From positions 1 to 36,171 of the IMG/VR virus record IMGVR_UViG_3300046002_010164: a stretch of DNA of 36,171 nucleotides. One strand, written 5' to 3'. This DNA is from a virus. This document shows positions 26,119-34,045 of the stretch, piece after piece. A program made the translations under genes and the position numbers. The notes beneath the pieces were generated by a model. The model was not told where the DNA came from. It saw only the letters and a list, made by a program, of their open reading frames with translations, and searched no databases. How positions within the stretch are numbered: position 1 is the stretch's first letter; the number at the start of each line of letters is the position of its first letter.

Positions 26119-26141
26119 CCAGGCTCATCCCTTGAGCCTGG
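26119..26141 (+). terminator. Nine-base-pair hairpin after the DUF3293 gene
   Basis: CCAGGCTCA and TGAGCCTGG form a perfect stem with a TCCCT loop, 18 bases after the stop codon. No U-run follows, so it may be a weak or factor-assisted terminator or an mRNA-stabilising stem. Confidence 0.5.
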
Positions 26142-26186
26142 CATGACCTACCATTACAAAATTGACAGGAATAACGGGGTCTTCAT

Positions 26187-28487
26187 ATGCGCCTTTTGAC
26201 TTGGATAGTGACTTGCGTGCTGACCGCCGTGGTCATGAGCGCATGCGGTGGCGGCGGTACCGGGACCACGTCAAACAACAGCAACGAAAAAACCGTCACC
26301 ACCTTGGCGACTGCAGCCCAGCTGACCGCCAGCTTTGCGCCCGAAACCCAGGTGGCCAGTCTCAGCTGGATAGACACCTTGCCCCAAGGCACTCAATACG
26401 CGGTGCAATCACAAAGTACAGGCGGTAGCTTCGCCACGGTGGAAACCGTCAGCGGTGCAGGCGGCAACAGCGCCGTTCTGAACTGGCAACGCCTGGTCAC
26501 GCAAACCACTACCTTCAGGGTGCAGGCCCTGCCCCCCACCGGTGATGCGGTCACATTGGCCACCACCCAAAAACAAACCAGCGTCACCGTCAGCGTGCCC
26601 AGTGCCACCCCGCAGATTGCACTGAACACCACCGAACCCGTATCGGACACGGTTCAACTGTCCATCGAAGGCGGCTACCAATACCCCGGCGTGAGCTGGT
26701 ACGTGGACACCCGGCTCATTGGACAAGGCACGGCCAGCGCAGGTAACCCGATCAACTGGAACACCAGTAGCGAAACGAACGAACAACACCTGGTCATTGC
26801 CCGCATCCAAACCAGCACCGATTCGTTCACCGATGTGCGGCGCACGGTGCAGGTGTCCAACGTGAACCTGGCCCTGACCGCCAGCGTCAGCGCCACCACC
26901 GGCACCATCAACGTGGACGTGAGTGCCAGTTCGGCCAACGGCATTGCACGCGTAGAAGCCAGCTTTGACGGCACTCCACAACCCAGTTTGAGTGAGCCCA
27001 ACGCCTGCAGCCGCTTTTGCTCAACCAACAACCTTTACCGCTTTACCGTGGACGCCGCTGCAGCGGGCTCTGGCAACCACAGCATGGTCATCAAGGCAGT
27101 GGATCGCCTGGGCGGTAGCAAGACCATCACCGTGGCCGTGCCCGTGAACAACAAACCTGGGCTGACGGTCAACGCACCGGTGGACGGTGCTTTGGTCAAC
27201 GGCAGCTTGCAGCTGAGCGGCACCGCCACCAGCGACAAGAGTGGCACGCTGACCACCACCGCCAGCCTGGGCGAACTGCAGTTCATGAACACCACTGCCG
27301 CCAACTTCAGCGGCACACTGGATCTGACGGGCCTGCCCGCCAAAACCTACACATTGACGGTCACCTCCAAAGACAGCAGCAACGCCACCACCGTCGTTCA
27401 ACGCAGCATCACCATCACATCCAGTTCTGCGCTCGCCTACACCCCGATCCTGAGCATGGGCACGGGCGGCCAATTGGTGGCAGCCGAAGGCCAGCAACTG
27501 CTCTACCGCACAGGCACTGAGAGCTACCGACTGCGCGATACCCAATCCAATACCGAAGTGAGCCTGACGGGTGCCAGCACGGTGGCCAACGCCACTGACT
27601 GGCAAGTGAGCGCCGGGCGCGTGTACGCCCAGGGCAAAGACACCGACTGCGTGGTCACCTGCATTTACCAATGGAGCGCCGACGGCACCCGACGTAACCT
27701 GACCCTGGCCAACCCTTATTCGACCACCAGCAGCGTGGGCGGCGGCTACTTTTACGACCTGAACCCGGTGGCCAAAGGCGACTTCGTCATCTGGGTGAAC
27801 TGGGCAGGCCTCAATGCGGGCCACTACACCCTGTACACCCGAAGCACCGACAGCTTCACCAAGATCACCATGCCCGCGGGCACCAACTATGTGGGCAACA
27901 CCGATTACGACGTCACCATCGAGGGGGGCGCGCTGCGCTTTTTCTTCTGGGGCCAAACCGGCGGAGACGGCATCAGCAGCATCTTTGACGTTTACCGCTG
28001 GGACGCTAGCAGCAACACCAGCACCAAGCTCAGCGGCGGAGGCGCGCGCAACATCTACCCGCAAACCGATGGCGTGACCGTGATCTGGCAACAGACCCCG
28101 ATTGGTGGCAGCATCGACAGCACCAGCACACTGGTGAGCCAGCCCATTGCGGGCGGCACATCGAGCACCCTGGCCACCAACGCCACCGGCCTTAAAACAG
28201 CCGACGGCGTAGCCGCATGGTTGGAGAGCACCAGCAGTAGCCGCACCCTGAAGGCCCGCTATGCCGACAGTGTCAAAACACTCTCAACATTGAGCACCGC
28301 CACCCTCTACGGCACCACCGGCGGCCAAGTGGTGTTTGGCGAACAAGGCAAAACCTACAGCTGGAACGCCAACACCAACAGCAGCACCCTGCGCCTGGAC
28401 ACCGCGCCCGGCCAAACCATCGTCAGCGGCAGCTACCTGTACTTTGTGCTGGGTAATGGGCAGACGGTTTATCGGGTGGGGTTGTGA
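26187..28487 (+). CDS. Large secreted lipoprotein with Ig/FnIII-like domains and a propeller-like C-terminus
   Basis: 766 residues. The signal peptide ends in a lipobox (VVMSAC) followed by a Gly-rich linker, so lipidation at Cys20 is expected. Residues about 45-420 form several beta-sandwich modules of FnIII or Ig type (for example VSWYVDTRLIGQG; VNAPVDGALVNGSLQLSGTA). Residues about 425-766 have repeating strands with aromatic/Gly turns (TYSWNANTNSSTLRLDTAPG) suggestive of a beta-propeller, but I cannot count the blades with confidence. It is probably anchored to the outer membrane, with a binding rather than enzymatic role. The last 54 bases recur at 22673-22729. It stands alone, with a hairpin upstream. 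Confidence 0.8.
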   Translation: MRLLTWIVTCVLTAVVMSACGGGGTGTTSNNSNEKTVTTLATAAQLTASFAPETQVASLSWIDTLPQGTQYAVQSQSTGGSFATVETVSGAGGNSAVLNWQRLVTQTTTFRVQALPPTGDAVTLATTQKQTSVTVSVPSATPQIALNTTEPVSDTVQLSIEGGYQYPGVSWYVDTRLIGQGTASAGNPINWNTSSETNEQHLVIARIQTSTDSFTDVRRTVQVSNVNLALTASVSATTGTINVDVSASSANGIARVEASFDGTPQPSLSEPNACSRFCSTNNLYRFTVDAAAAGSGNHSMVIKAVDRLGGSKTITVAVPVNNKPGLTVNAPVDGALVNGSLQLSGTATSDKSGTLTTTASLGELQFMNTTAANFSGTLDLTGLPAKTYTLTVTSKDSSNATTVVQRSITITSSSALAYTPILSMGTGGQLVAAEGQQLLYRTGTESYRLRDTQSNTEVSLTGASTVANATDWQVSAGRVYAQGKDTDCVVTCIYQWSADGTRRNLTLANPYSTTSSVGGGYFYDLNPVAKGDFVIWVNWAGLNAGHYTLYTRSTDSFTKITMPAGTNYVGNTDYDVTIEGGALRFFFWGQTGGDGISSIFDVYRWDASSNTSTKLSGGGARNIYPQTDGVTVIWQQTPIGGSIDSTSTLVSQPIAGGTSSTLATNATGLKTADGVAAWLESTSSSRTLKARYADSVKTLSTLSTATLYGTTGGQVVFGEQGKTYSWNANTNSSTLRLDTAPGQTIVSGSYLYFVLGNGQTVYRVGL

Positions 28488-28490
28488 TGG
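28434..28490 (+). repeat. 57-base direct repeat, copy 2 (end of the lipoprotein gene)
   Basis: Intact copy within the last codons and stop of the lipoprotein gene, matching 22673-22729 in the same orientation. The two copies bracket about 5.7 kb holding umuC, the ADP-ribosylglycohydrolase and DUF3293 genes. Confidence 0.75.
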
Positions 28491-28622
28491 GGATGATTTC
28501 GAGTGGGAATTCAGAGGTGGTGAAGGTGGGCATGATGCGACCGCCTCTTCAGTCACCCATTACCGGGTCCATCTGTTTTCGACTTTGTGCTTGAATCTGC
28601 CTCTAGAACTACAGATTCATTT

Positions 28623-28910
28623 ATGTTAATTATTCAAATTGCTCTTGGAATTGTCTTGGCAGTCATCGTGCTTATGTTCTTGCCTCAGATATTTTCACTT
28701 GGCATTTGGGTTGCTCTTTTGGCGCTGGGTATAGCAGTAGTTGTAGGAATATTTTTTTTGGCTATAGAACATTTGGCAGTGACATTAGCTTTAGCGATAG
28801 TCGTTGGGGCAGTAGCTTTTGGAGCATTTATTTCTGGATCCAAAGAAAAGTTGAAGGCCGATCATGATCAAGTGAAGAGGCGACGGAAGAGTCTTGGTTA
28901 TGACGAATGA
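28623..28910 (+). CDS. Small integral membrane protein, function unknown
   Basis: 95 residues from the ATG at 28623; the frame opens at 28587 but that part lacks protein character. There are three closely packed hydrophobic segments (about 3-25, 28-48 and 50-70), then a charged cytoplasmic tail rich in Lys/Arg (SKEKLKADHDQVKRRRKSLG). There is no recognised family. The local sequence is more AT-rich than the flanking lipoprotein gene, which hints at a separate origin. Confidence 0.6.
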   Translation: MLIIQIALGIVLAVIVLMFLPQIFSLGIWVALLALGIAVVVGIFFLAIEHLAVTLALAIVVGAVAFGAFISGSKEKLKADHDQVKRRRKSLGYDE

Positions 28911-28979
28911 CTCCTTGGTCGTTGCTCAAAAATTAGACTGCAGAAAATCAACCCGAGGCCGGGTGCAATCAGGATCAAA

Positions 28980-29345
28980 ATGAAAAACGCAGCTTTCGCA
29001 ATCATCACGGCAGCAGGTCTCACTGCATGCAGTGCACCACCGCAGATCACCGAACGGGCGTTGTCTGTTCAGGTTCAGCGTCAATATTCAAACCTGCTCG
29101 ATAAATGCCAGCGTCTCGGTCCGGTGACTACCCGTGGCGAAGGAAGTGCCACGTTTGCAGCGGCTAATTCAACCCCGAACGATCTCGCAACTTATGCGGC
29201 AGAGATCAAGGCACGTGAACGCGTGATTGACATGGGTGGTGACACCCTAGTTCTTTTGCAAGCGGACCTTGTGTCTGTTGTGAAGGGCATACCAGCAGCT
29301 GTCTTCACCATGCAGGTGCAAGGCATTGCTCTGCGTTGCAATTAG
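28980..29345 (+). CDS. Putative lipoprotein, RcsF/DUF4156-like
   Basis: 121 residues with a short signal peptide and lipobox (GLTACS). The core (YAAEIKARERVIDMGGDTLV then a terminal Cys in IALRCN, with another Cys near KCQRLG) resembles the small RcsF/DUF4156 lipoproteins, in which a conserved strand-helix-strand unit is joined by a disulfide. It would be envelope-located; a sensory role is possible only by analogy. The family link is weak. Confidence 0.6.
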   Translation: MKNAAFAIITAAGLTACSAPPQITERALSVQVQRQYSNLLDKCQRLGPVTTRGEGSATFAAANSTPNDLATYAAEIKARERVIDMGGDTLVLLQADLVSVVKGIPAAVFTMQVQGIALRCN

Positions 29346-29427
29346 TAAATTGGACCTGCAACCCGCCACCCGCCAACTTGGATATGGCAACCAGGTTTTG
29401 CGGTCTACATCAATCAAGTTAGGGCTT

Positions 29428-29667
29428 ATGACCATCGGCATCCTCCTCGAAAACTGTGTCGGCGTCGAGCTGATCGGGAACCGCTTTCACAATATCGATC
29501 AGCCGGTTGTCGCCCGTAGAGTTTCGGGGCTTACCGCTACCGGAAACGTCGCAACATACGGGATGCTCGCCGAGAGGCCGCAGCTCCAGAGCACGCGAGT
29601 GCTGGGAATTGGCGGGTTCCAATTGCATTCCCTCGCAGTAGCAATTTGGAGGATATACCGTGCCTGA
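29428..29667 (+). CDS. Tiny beta-helix-like protein A
   Basis: 79 residues from the ATG at 29428 (MTIGILLENCVGVELIGNRF). The sequence shows two turns of a right-handed parallel beta-helix: GILLENCVGVELIGNRFHNI then PVVARRVSGLTATGNVATYG, each ending in the G-N turn typical of such repeats. Real beta-helix proteins have many turns, so this is either a fragment or a minimal unit. The C-terminus overlaps the start of the next gene by 8 bases, and the GGAGG ribosome site of that gene lies within it. No signal peptide is seen. Confidence 0.5.
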   Translation: MTIGILLENCVGVELIGNRFHNIDQPVVARRVSGLTATGNVATYGMLAERPQLQSTRVLGIGGFQLHSLAVAIWRIYRA

Positions 29668-29929
29668 TAAGCCAATTGACAAACAGCCAATGTTTGACCT
29701 AAGCGACTGCGAGGATGTCTCTCTCCGTGGCAACGTGACTGCGGGCTCGAAATTGCTCAGGGCCGAGCGTACTCAAGGAATACAAGCAGACGGAAACAGC
29801 GCCGGGTGTGGATTGGATCAAACGCCGAACGAAAGCAGTGGTCTGATGAAGAGCGCGCTCAAGTGGATCGGTAGCGTTGTTACGACCTTGTTGATCGCCT
29901 ATATCGTTTACCGCCTAGGCTGGAACTGA
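29660..29929 (+). CDS. Tiny beta-helix-like protein B with C-terminal membrane anchor
   Basis: 89 residues from a GTG at 29660 with GGAGG 7 bases upstream. Residues about 10-50 carry the same G-N turns as the preceding protein (FDLSDCEDVSLRGNVTAG and RAERTQGIQADGNSAG). Residues about 65-87 form one hydrophobic span (KWIGSVVTTLLIAYIVYRLG), so it is probably a tail-anchored membrane protein. It overlaps the preceding gene, and the pair looks like a unit. I do not recognise the family; function is unknown. Confidence 0.55.
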   Translation: MPDKPIDKQPMFDLSDCEDVSLRGNVTAGSKLLRAERTQGIQADGNSAGCGLDQTPNESSGLMKSALKWIGSVVTTLLIAYIVYRLGWN

Positions 29930-30043
29930 GAGCGCTCGACATGAACCCCAACAAGTCAATCGAAACGGACGTCCTATCGGCCGGCTTCGCCAGCCTACGG
30001 TCTGTCGGTCATTTCCGACGGTAGGTCCCAGATTCCAAGAGCA

Positions 30044-30430
30044 TGAACTGAAGTGGACCCCGAATTCGGGACAGGTGTTTAAGTGGGACACTGTCTAAAG
30101 AAACCGGTTACCAATGACTGAATCAAAAAAGCGCAGGCTTCATCCACCCGAGCTCAAGGCCAAGCTTGGCTTGGAGGCGCTTGGTGGCATTAAGACCATC
30201 AACCAAATAGCCCAAGAGCACGGCGTCCATCCGATTCAAGTCGGCCAATGGAAGCGAGCGATCCAAGCCCAGGCCAAAAGTCTTTTTGAAGGCAAGCGCG
30301 GGCCTCAACCGGTTTCTGCCGAAAGTGCCCCCGACCGTCTCAACGGTGAGATCGGGCGCTTGAATATGGAGCTGGACTGGCTCAAAAAAAGTCCGGGATC
30401 AGCCAGCCATGATCCGTCATGCTTGGATAG
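30044..30430 (+). mobile_element. IS3-family insertion sequence remnant (left end and orfA)
   Basis: Begins with TGAACTGAAGTGGACCCC, resembling the terminal inverted repeat of IS3-family elements, followed by orfA. The sequence breaks off shortly after the expected frameshift region (run of seven A near 30385) and the first codons of orfB (MIRHAWIA). From about 30430 onward the bases belong to the prophage lysin gene on the other strand. The right end and almost all of orfB are missing, so the element is immobile. The exact right boundary is estimated. Confidence 0.7.
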
Positions 30431-30506
30431 CCCCATGACATATCCTCTGCCTGAAAGAGACAGAACAACATTGACCGCATTGATTGGCGATCTAGTGCTG
30501 ATGTGA
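30114..30506 (+). pseudogene. IS3-family transposase orfA, 3' end fused to prophage sequence
   Basis: The first 95 or so residues are typical IS3-family OrfA: a Lys/Arg-rich start (MTESKKRRLHPPELKAKLGL), a helix-turn-helix (INQIAQEHGVHPIQVGQWK) and a leucine-zipper-like end (RLNGEIGRLNMELDWLKK). After the oligo-A run the frame leaves the normal OrfA/OrfB path and continues into unrelated sequence to 30506. Without OrfB no transposase can be formed. Confidence 0.75.
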
Positions 30507-30871
30507 ACCCATGAGTGTTCGTAGATCATTTGACCAATGCCAAGCTGCTGCATACAAGGCAATAACGCATGGCAAATTTCTAAGGGCGTTCCAAAACCTG
30601 GTGCCTTAAAGTCCAGTGCCTCAGCCTTCACGTGATCTGAACTTGGACCGCTGCCAATTGCTTTGTTCAGCTCTGGGCAGCGATACCCAGAGCTGATCCA
30701 CATGGGGGTGCCAAGTACCTTGCGAACCAGTTCTAACATGACTCCAGTGAGCATTGCCGCTTCAAGGAGGTTTTCCGGAAGGCTGTTGTCATATCCCAAC
30801 CTGTCTGCAGTATCCGAATGGGTAAATTCATAAAGCGTCAAATGGGGCGAAAGCCGCTCGGTAATGTTCAT
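30305..30871 (-). CDS. Prophage endolysin, peptidase M15 family (C-terminus altered by IS remnant)
   Basis: 188 codons. Residues 1-147 are a peptidase M15 (D-Ala-D-Ala carboxypeptidase-like) domain: SSGYRCPELNKAIGS, then SSDHVKAEALDF with zinc-ligand His and Asp, then WVHIS with the third ligand. After about YVMGLS the reading frame enters the antisense strand of the IS3 remnant and adds about 40 unrelated residues before a stop at 30305. The catalytic residues are all present, so the enzyme might still work. It is the last gene of the prophage lysis block, following the holin gene with overlapping ends. Confidence 0.8.
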   Translation of the reverse strand: MNITERLSPHLTLYEFTHSDTADRLGYDNSLPENLLEAAMLTGVMLELVRKVLGTPMWISSGYRCPELNKAIGSGPSSDHVKAEALDFKAPGFGTPLEICHALLPCMQQLGIGQMIYEHSWVHISTRSPINAVNVVLSLSGRGYVMGLSKHDGSWLADPGLFLSQSSSIFKRPISPLRRSGALSAETG

Positions 30872-31362
30872 GGGGATGGGCTCGATTTATGGAGAAGTTC
30901 ATCTTTGGCCCGGCTTCCAGAGGAACTGCCAAAGTAAAAAGCGATGATCCCGGTCCAGGCGGTTCCCAAGCTTCCTAGCATGAGAAGGAGGGCCTCACTG
31001 GTCTTGAAGTGCTCAGTCATCAGGCCAATCAAGATGCCAAAGAATCCGAATGTCACCACGATGGCCATAGCACCTGGGATGAATGAGTTGCTTATGGACT
31101 GCATGTCCCGTGCTGACTTACGGTCATCCACGGCCAACTTTGCAAAGTCGAGCCCCATCTCTTGCGCCCTTTTGGCTAACTCAATCTCTGCTACTTTGAT
31201 CTGGGCAATCTGATCAGCTGAGAGCTTCCCCTCGGCGATGGTCTTGATCACATCTTTGGAATCAATGCCGATGGCCTTGCTCACGGCCTCCACGGCAAGG
31301 CCTGCAAGCGGTCCCCCAAGCGCTGATGCGATGGTTGGTGCAATCGTTTCAAGCCAGTTCAT
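30868..31362 (-). CDS. Phage holin-like protein
   Basis: 164 residues. The N-terminal half is amphipathic and soluble (QIAQIKVAEIELAKRAQEMG). Two transmembrane segments follow (AMAIVVTFGFFGILIGLM and ALLLMLGSLGTAWTGIIAFY), then the FYFGSSSGSRAK motif typical of a phage holin family, and a short charged tail. It would open the inner membrane to the endolysin encoded directly downstream; its stop overlaps the lysin start by 4 bases. Confidence 0.75.
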   Translation of the reverse strand: MNWLETIAPTIASALGGPLAGLAVEAVSKAIGIDSKDVIKTIAEGKLSADQIAQIKVAEIELAKRAQEMGLDFAKLAVDDRKSARDMQSISNSFIPGAMAIVVTFGFFGILIGLMTEHFKTSEALLLMLGSLGTAWTGIIAFYFGSSSGSRAKDELLHKSSPSP

Positions 31363-31364
31363 TC

Positions 31365-31559
31365 TTAAACCCCGATCAAATTTTTAATCAACTCAGCAGC
31401 AAAGCCTGGACCCAAAAGCACGGCTGCAGCAATGACCCAAAGGCCTACCTCAATGCGCCGCATTCTTGTCCTTCCGTGTTCTAGACTGTCATTGATCTCT
31501 TTGTATCTCTCAGCGCAAACGGCGGCATGAACCGCAAACTCTTTGTCAAGTTCGTACAT
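31365..31559 (-). CDS. Small phage membrane protein, holin-accessory (XhlA)-like
   Basis: 64 residues from the ATG at 31559 (MYELDKEFAVHAAVCAERYK); the 10 upstream codons lie in the terminator and are excluded. A polar helix is followed by one C-terminal membrane span (GLWVIAAAVLLGPGFAAELI). This size and layout resemble XhlA-type proteins that accompany holins. It ends 2 bases before the holin gene start. Confidence 0.6.
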   Translation of the reverse strand: MYELDKEFAVHAAVCAERYKEINDSLEHGRTRMRRIEVGLWVIAAAVLLGPGFAAELIKNLIGV

Positions 31560-31577
31560 AAAAACTTTCTTTGGGCG

Positions 31578-31601
31578 AAAAAAAACCACCTCAAAAGGTG
31601 G
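31578..31601 (-). terminator. Rho-independent terminator within the prophage late operon
   Basis: On the minus strand CCACCT-TTTG-AGGTGG is followed by eight T residues. It separates the tail genes on the right from the lysis genes on the left and lies just before the start of the small membrane protein gene. Confidence 0.8.
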
Positions 31602-31622
31602 CGTTGTGAATGTGGAAAAATA

Positions 31623-31835
31623 TCAGGGGGTGGTTGGCCAAGAAGCAGTGAGCTGGTCAGCCTGCTGCATGAAGTCGCGCAAGGCTTGGCGGTAAGGAAA
31701 CCATGCCGTTTGCGTTGCCTGTGGCACGTCGGGCAACTGAGTCCAGTCGCTCATCAAAAGCAAATAATTGCGCTGTATGCGGACATTTTCGATGGTCTGA
31801 ACTTGAAAGACTGGCGTCACGTTGTCCCGCCACAT
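31623..31835 (-). CDS. Phage tail fibre-assembly/chaperone-like protein
   Basis: 70 residues from the ATG at 31835 (MWRDNVTPVFQ), with GGGA about 8 bases before it. The C-terminal half has the common small tail-protein motif (LLLMSDWTQLPDVPQATQTA, then WFPYRQALRDF and a final WP). Such proteins sit beside tail fibre genes. The start overlaps the stop of the upstream ORF as TGATG. Confidence 0.6.
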   Translation of the reverse strand: MWRDNVTPVFQVQTIENVRIQRNYLLLMSDWTQLPDVPQATQTAWFPYRQALRDFMQQADQLTASWPTTP

Positions 31836-32005
31836 CAAAATATTCCCGTCGTAAATCCCTCGGGTAAATCCCTCGGGTAAAGCCCAAGCCCTGCCAAGAC
31901 AACTCTTACACCGCGCTCTGCGGCAAGGCTCAGCAACTCGCTGAAATCATCATTGCACATCAGCAACAAGTTTTCAACGAGAGCAGGATTGGCAGGATCG
32001 GTCAT
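31835..32005 (-). CDS. Small phage protein carrying a 13-base tandem duplication
   Basis: 56 residues from the ATG at 32005 (MTDPANPALVENLLLMCNDD), with GAGAG about 8 bases upstream. The helical body (FSELLSLAAERGVRVVLAGL) looks genuine. The last residues (YPRDLPEGFTTGIF) are encoded across two tandem copies of a 13-base unit, so the present C-terminus and stop were set by that duplication. The family is not recognised. Confidence 0.45.
   Translation of the reverse strand: MTDPANPALVENLLLMCNDDFSELLSLAAERGVRVVLAGLGLYPRDLPEGFTTGIF
31852..31877. repeat. Tandem 13-base direct repeat
   Basis: TAAATCCCTCGGG occurs twice head to tail, followed by TAAA of a partial third copy. A 13-base unit shifts the reading frame of the surrounding phage gene. 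Confidence 0.9.
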
Positions 32006-32029
32006 GTTGTGCTCTCAAAAGATTGACTC

Positions 32030-32248
32030 TTAAGTGCATGCCATCAGGATAGGCAAAGTGGCTGCAGGCGTGACTGCTATCAAGTCATGGATGACCTCTA
32101 CATAGAGATTGCGAATGGATGCGTTAGTGGGATCAGATGTGTGCGGCGCGATCACCTCGGCAAAGACCGAATTGATCTGGGCTGATTTGACCTTGTCCGT
32201 CCAATCGCTGATCACCTCACCGAACAGGTACGCGAACTGCACGGCCAC
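32030..32248 (-). CDS. Small phage protein, unknown function
   Basis: 72 residues from a GTG at 32248 with GGGGAA upstream. Mixed helix/strand pattern (FAEVIAPHTSDPTNASIRN; YVEVIHDLIAVTPAATLP). It starts 1 base after the stop of the lectin-like tail protein, so it belongs to the same late operon. The family is not recognised; these genes often encode small tail-associated proteins. Confidence 0.6.
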   Translation of the reverse strand: MAVQFAYLFGEVISDWTDKVKSAQINSVFAEVIAPHTSDPTNASIRNLYVEVIHDLIAVTPAATLPILMACT

Positions 32249-32249
32249 G

Positions 32250-33263
32250 TCAGTTCCCCATCCCTATTTGCATAGCGTTCACGGCTGCTGCAGTCCATGC
32301 CGTACCACCGGCATCGGTGAGAAACGGTGCCTGCGTGACGGTGTAGGTGCCAACTGAAAGTGTCTGCGTGGTACCGGAGATGGTTGTCCCGCCCGTCTTG
32401 AGTTTAGGCGTCAGGCTGGTCGAGCCCGACCCCGTATTCTGGCCGAATAAATACGCAACGACCAAATTAATGCTTGCCGGGGTGTAGGCCAGCGCCGGGA
32501 ATTTGAAAAGATCAACGTTTCCGGTCCCGGTATCGCTCACGTAGTTGGTCGACGAATACCCGCCATTGACCATGGCGAAGTGTGAGGTTCCAGTCTTTGG
32601 CGTGAATTGGGCAAGGTCACCATCTGCATTGGGCAGCAAAGTGGAAATTCGCCGTGGCCCCAATGGGTAGGTGTTGAAACTGCTGCCCTGGTCATCCCAA
32701 ACGATCGCATCATCAATCCAGCCGTTTCCAGAAATTACATATCCGATACCGAATGAAACCGAACTGATGGCCACCAGAGAACCGAGGTTGCCGGTGTAAG
32801 TGCCTTGGATCACACCATCAATGTAGAGCTGAGTATTCCCACTCGCCCCATTAAGGTAGTAGTCAAGTTCAATCCAATGGAAATTACCGTCATTGACCGT
32901 AACTGACGAGGTGAGCATGGCCGTACTGCCGCCATATCCAGTAACCACAATTAGCCCCAGGCTTGAGAATCCGCAGATGTGCTGTCCGTTGATGGCGAGC
33001 AACGGGTTTCCAGAGTTCAATCCGTAGGAAACGGTTCCTGATGTGTACTTCAGGCTCATGGCCAGTCGCACCCTGGAACCGATCGGGATCGCGACTGCTT
33101 TGGTGAGAACCAAGTTATACCCGGAACCGGAATTGGAGACAGCTCCGCCCCCAAATCGGCCTGTCGTCGCAGCAAAGCTTGCCCCGGCAAACGTTGACCA
33201 CTTTGCACTCAGGTTGGCAGAGGTGGTGTAGCTGTCAAAGCCATCACAAAATCGGAATGTCAT
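32250..33263 (-). CDS. Phage tail protein with LamG/concanavalin-like jelly roll
   Basis: 337 residues. The N-terminal two thirds read as a jelly-roll lectin fold (FCDGFDSYTTSANLSAKWS; ELDYYLNGASGNTQLYIDG; GWIDDAIVWDD), as found in receptor-binding tail proteins. The C-terminal part is a second beta-rich module. It probably contributes to host-surface binding. It lies between a tail fibre-like gene and small tail genes in a compact operon. Confidence 0.7.
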   Translation of the reverse strand: MTFRFCDGFDSYTTSANLSAKWSTFAGASFAATTGRFGGGAVSNSGSGYNLVLTKAVAIPIGSRVRLAMSLKYTSGTVSYGLNSGNPLLAINGQHICGFSSLGLIVVTGYGGSTAMLTSSVTVNDGNFHWIELDYYLNGASGNTQLYIDGVIQGTYTGNLGSLVAISSVSFGIGYVISGNGWIDDAIVWDDQGSSFNTYPLGPRRISTLLPNADGDLAQFTPKTGTSHFAMVNGGYSSTNYVSDTGTGNVDLFKFPALAYTPASINLVVAYLFGQNTGSGSTSLTPKLKTGGTTISGTTQTLSVGTYTVTQAPFLTDAGGTAWTAAAVNAMQIGMGN

Positions 33264-33283
33264 TTATTTATCCTTGTAAAACT

Positions 33284-33994
33284 TCAGCGTGACCCTGCCA
33301 ATGACAAAGAAATATTGGCCAGCGTCGAATCCGCCGTGGCCTGGTTTGTGAGCGTGAGCAATGAACCAGCAGCCAGCGTCACGGCTGCAGCGAACGTAAA
33401 TGTGGCGGTCGAGGCTCCAGCGGCAAAGTTCACCGTTCCAATGCTGGATCCGTTGCGGGACAACGTGAGGGTGACTGCTGCTGCAGCAAAGGTGATAGAC
33501 GACCCGTACGATCCGGCAAGATTCAGTGGCAATGTCACCGCACGCGGCACGATGATCCGGCCCATGGTCTGGTTGCCTGCAGGCGCACCCGGGAAGAACA
33601 TCAAAAGGTCATAAGGCTGACTTCCTGGAGCCAACAGGGCGGCAGGCACGTAGGAGCGCTGGTCGGTATAGCTGGTCACCGTGCTGGCACCCGTCACCAC
33701 GGTGTACAACGGAATCTTTCCGGCAACGAACCCCGTGGTGTTGACCGTCACCGCCCCGGTTGTAGCATCGGCCATCACATAGTTGGTGCTACTGGCCGTG
33801 AGGATTAGGGTCCCATTGGTGAGTTGGCCGTTGAACCAGCCGCCGTAGTAGCCCCAGGTGAGCCCTGCACAGGCGCTTGCGCGCCTGCCCCAGATCGTGG
33901 CCGGACTGGTCGCATCAAACAAGGCATTGGCCGTGACCTCCTTGCTGCTTTGGTTGGTGGCGATCGTGTCAAGTAGCGAGGTGCTGTTGGACAT
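33284..33994 (-). CDS. Phage tail fibre-like structural protein
   Basis: 236 residues. The N-terminus (LLDTIATNQSSKEVTANALF then WGRRASACAGLTWGYYGG) resembles phage proteins that attach to the tail tip. The C-terminal part is beta-rich and Ala/Thr-rich (AAAVTLTLSRNGSSIGTV). There are no membrane segments. It sits directly after the large tail-tip gene in the same orientation. Confidence 0.65.
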   Translation of the reverse strand: MSNSTSLLDTIATNQSSKEVTANALFDATSPATIWGRRASACAGLTWGYYGGWFNGQLTNGTLILTASSTNYVMADATTGAVTVNTTGFVAGKIPLYTVVTGASTVTSYTDQRSYVPAALLAPGSQPYDLLMFFPGAPAGNQTMGRIIVPRAVTLPLNLAGSYGSSITFAAAAVTLTLSRNGSSIGTVNFAAGASTATFTFAAAVTLAAGSLLTLTNQATADSTLANISLSLAGSR

Positions 33995-34045
33995 GGGTTA
34001 GGTCTTTATCCGTTTAAGTTCGCCGTGTAATTTCGCCGTTGAATT

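Noticed and set aside
27021-28091. 356-codon minus-strand ORF opposite the lipoprotein gene
   Set aside because: Antisense shadow with biased composition and no motifs.
29997-30033. Imperfect inverted repeat before the IS remnant (CTACGG... to ...CCGACGGTAG) as a terminator
   Set aside because: The stem is interrupted and no T-run follows; too weak to call as a feature.
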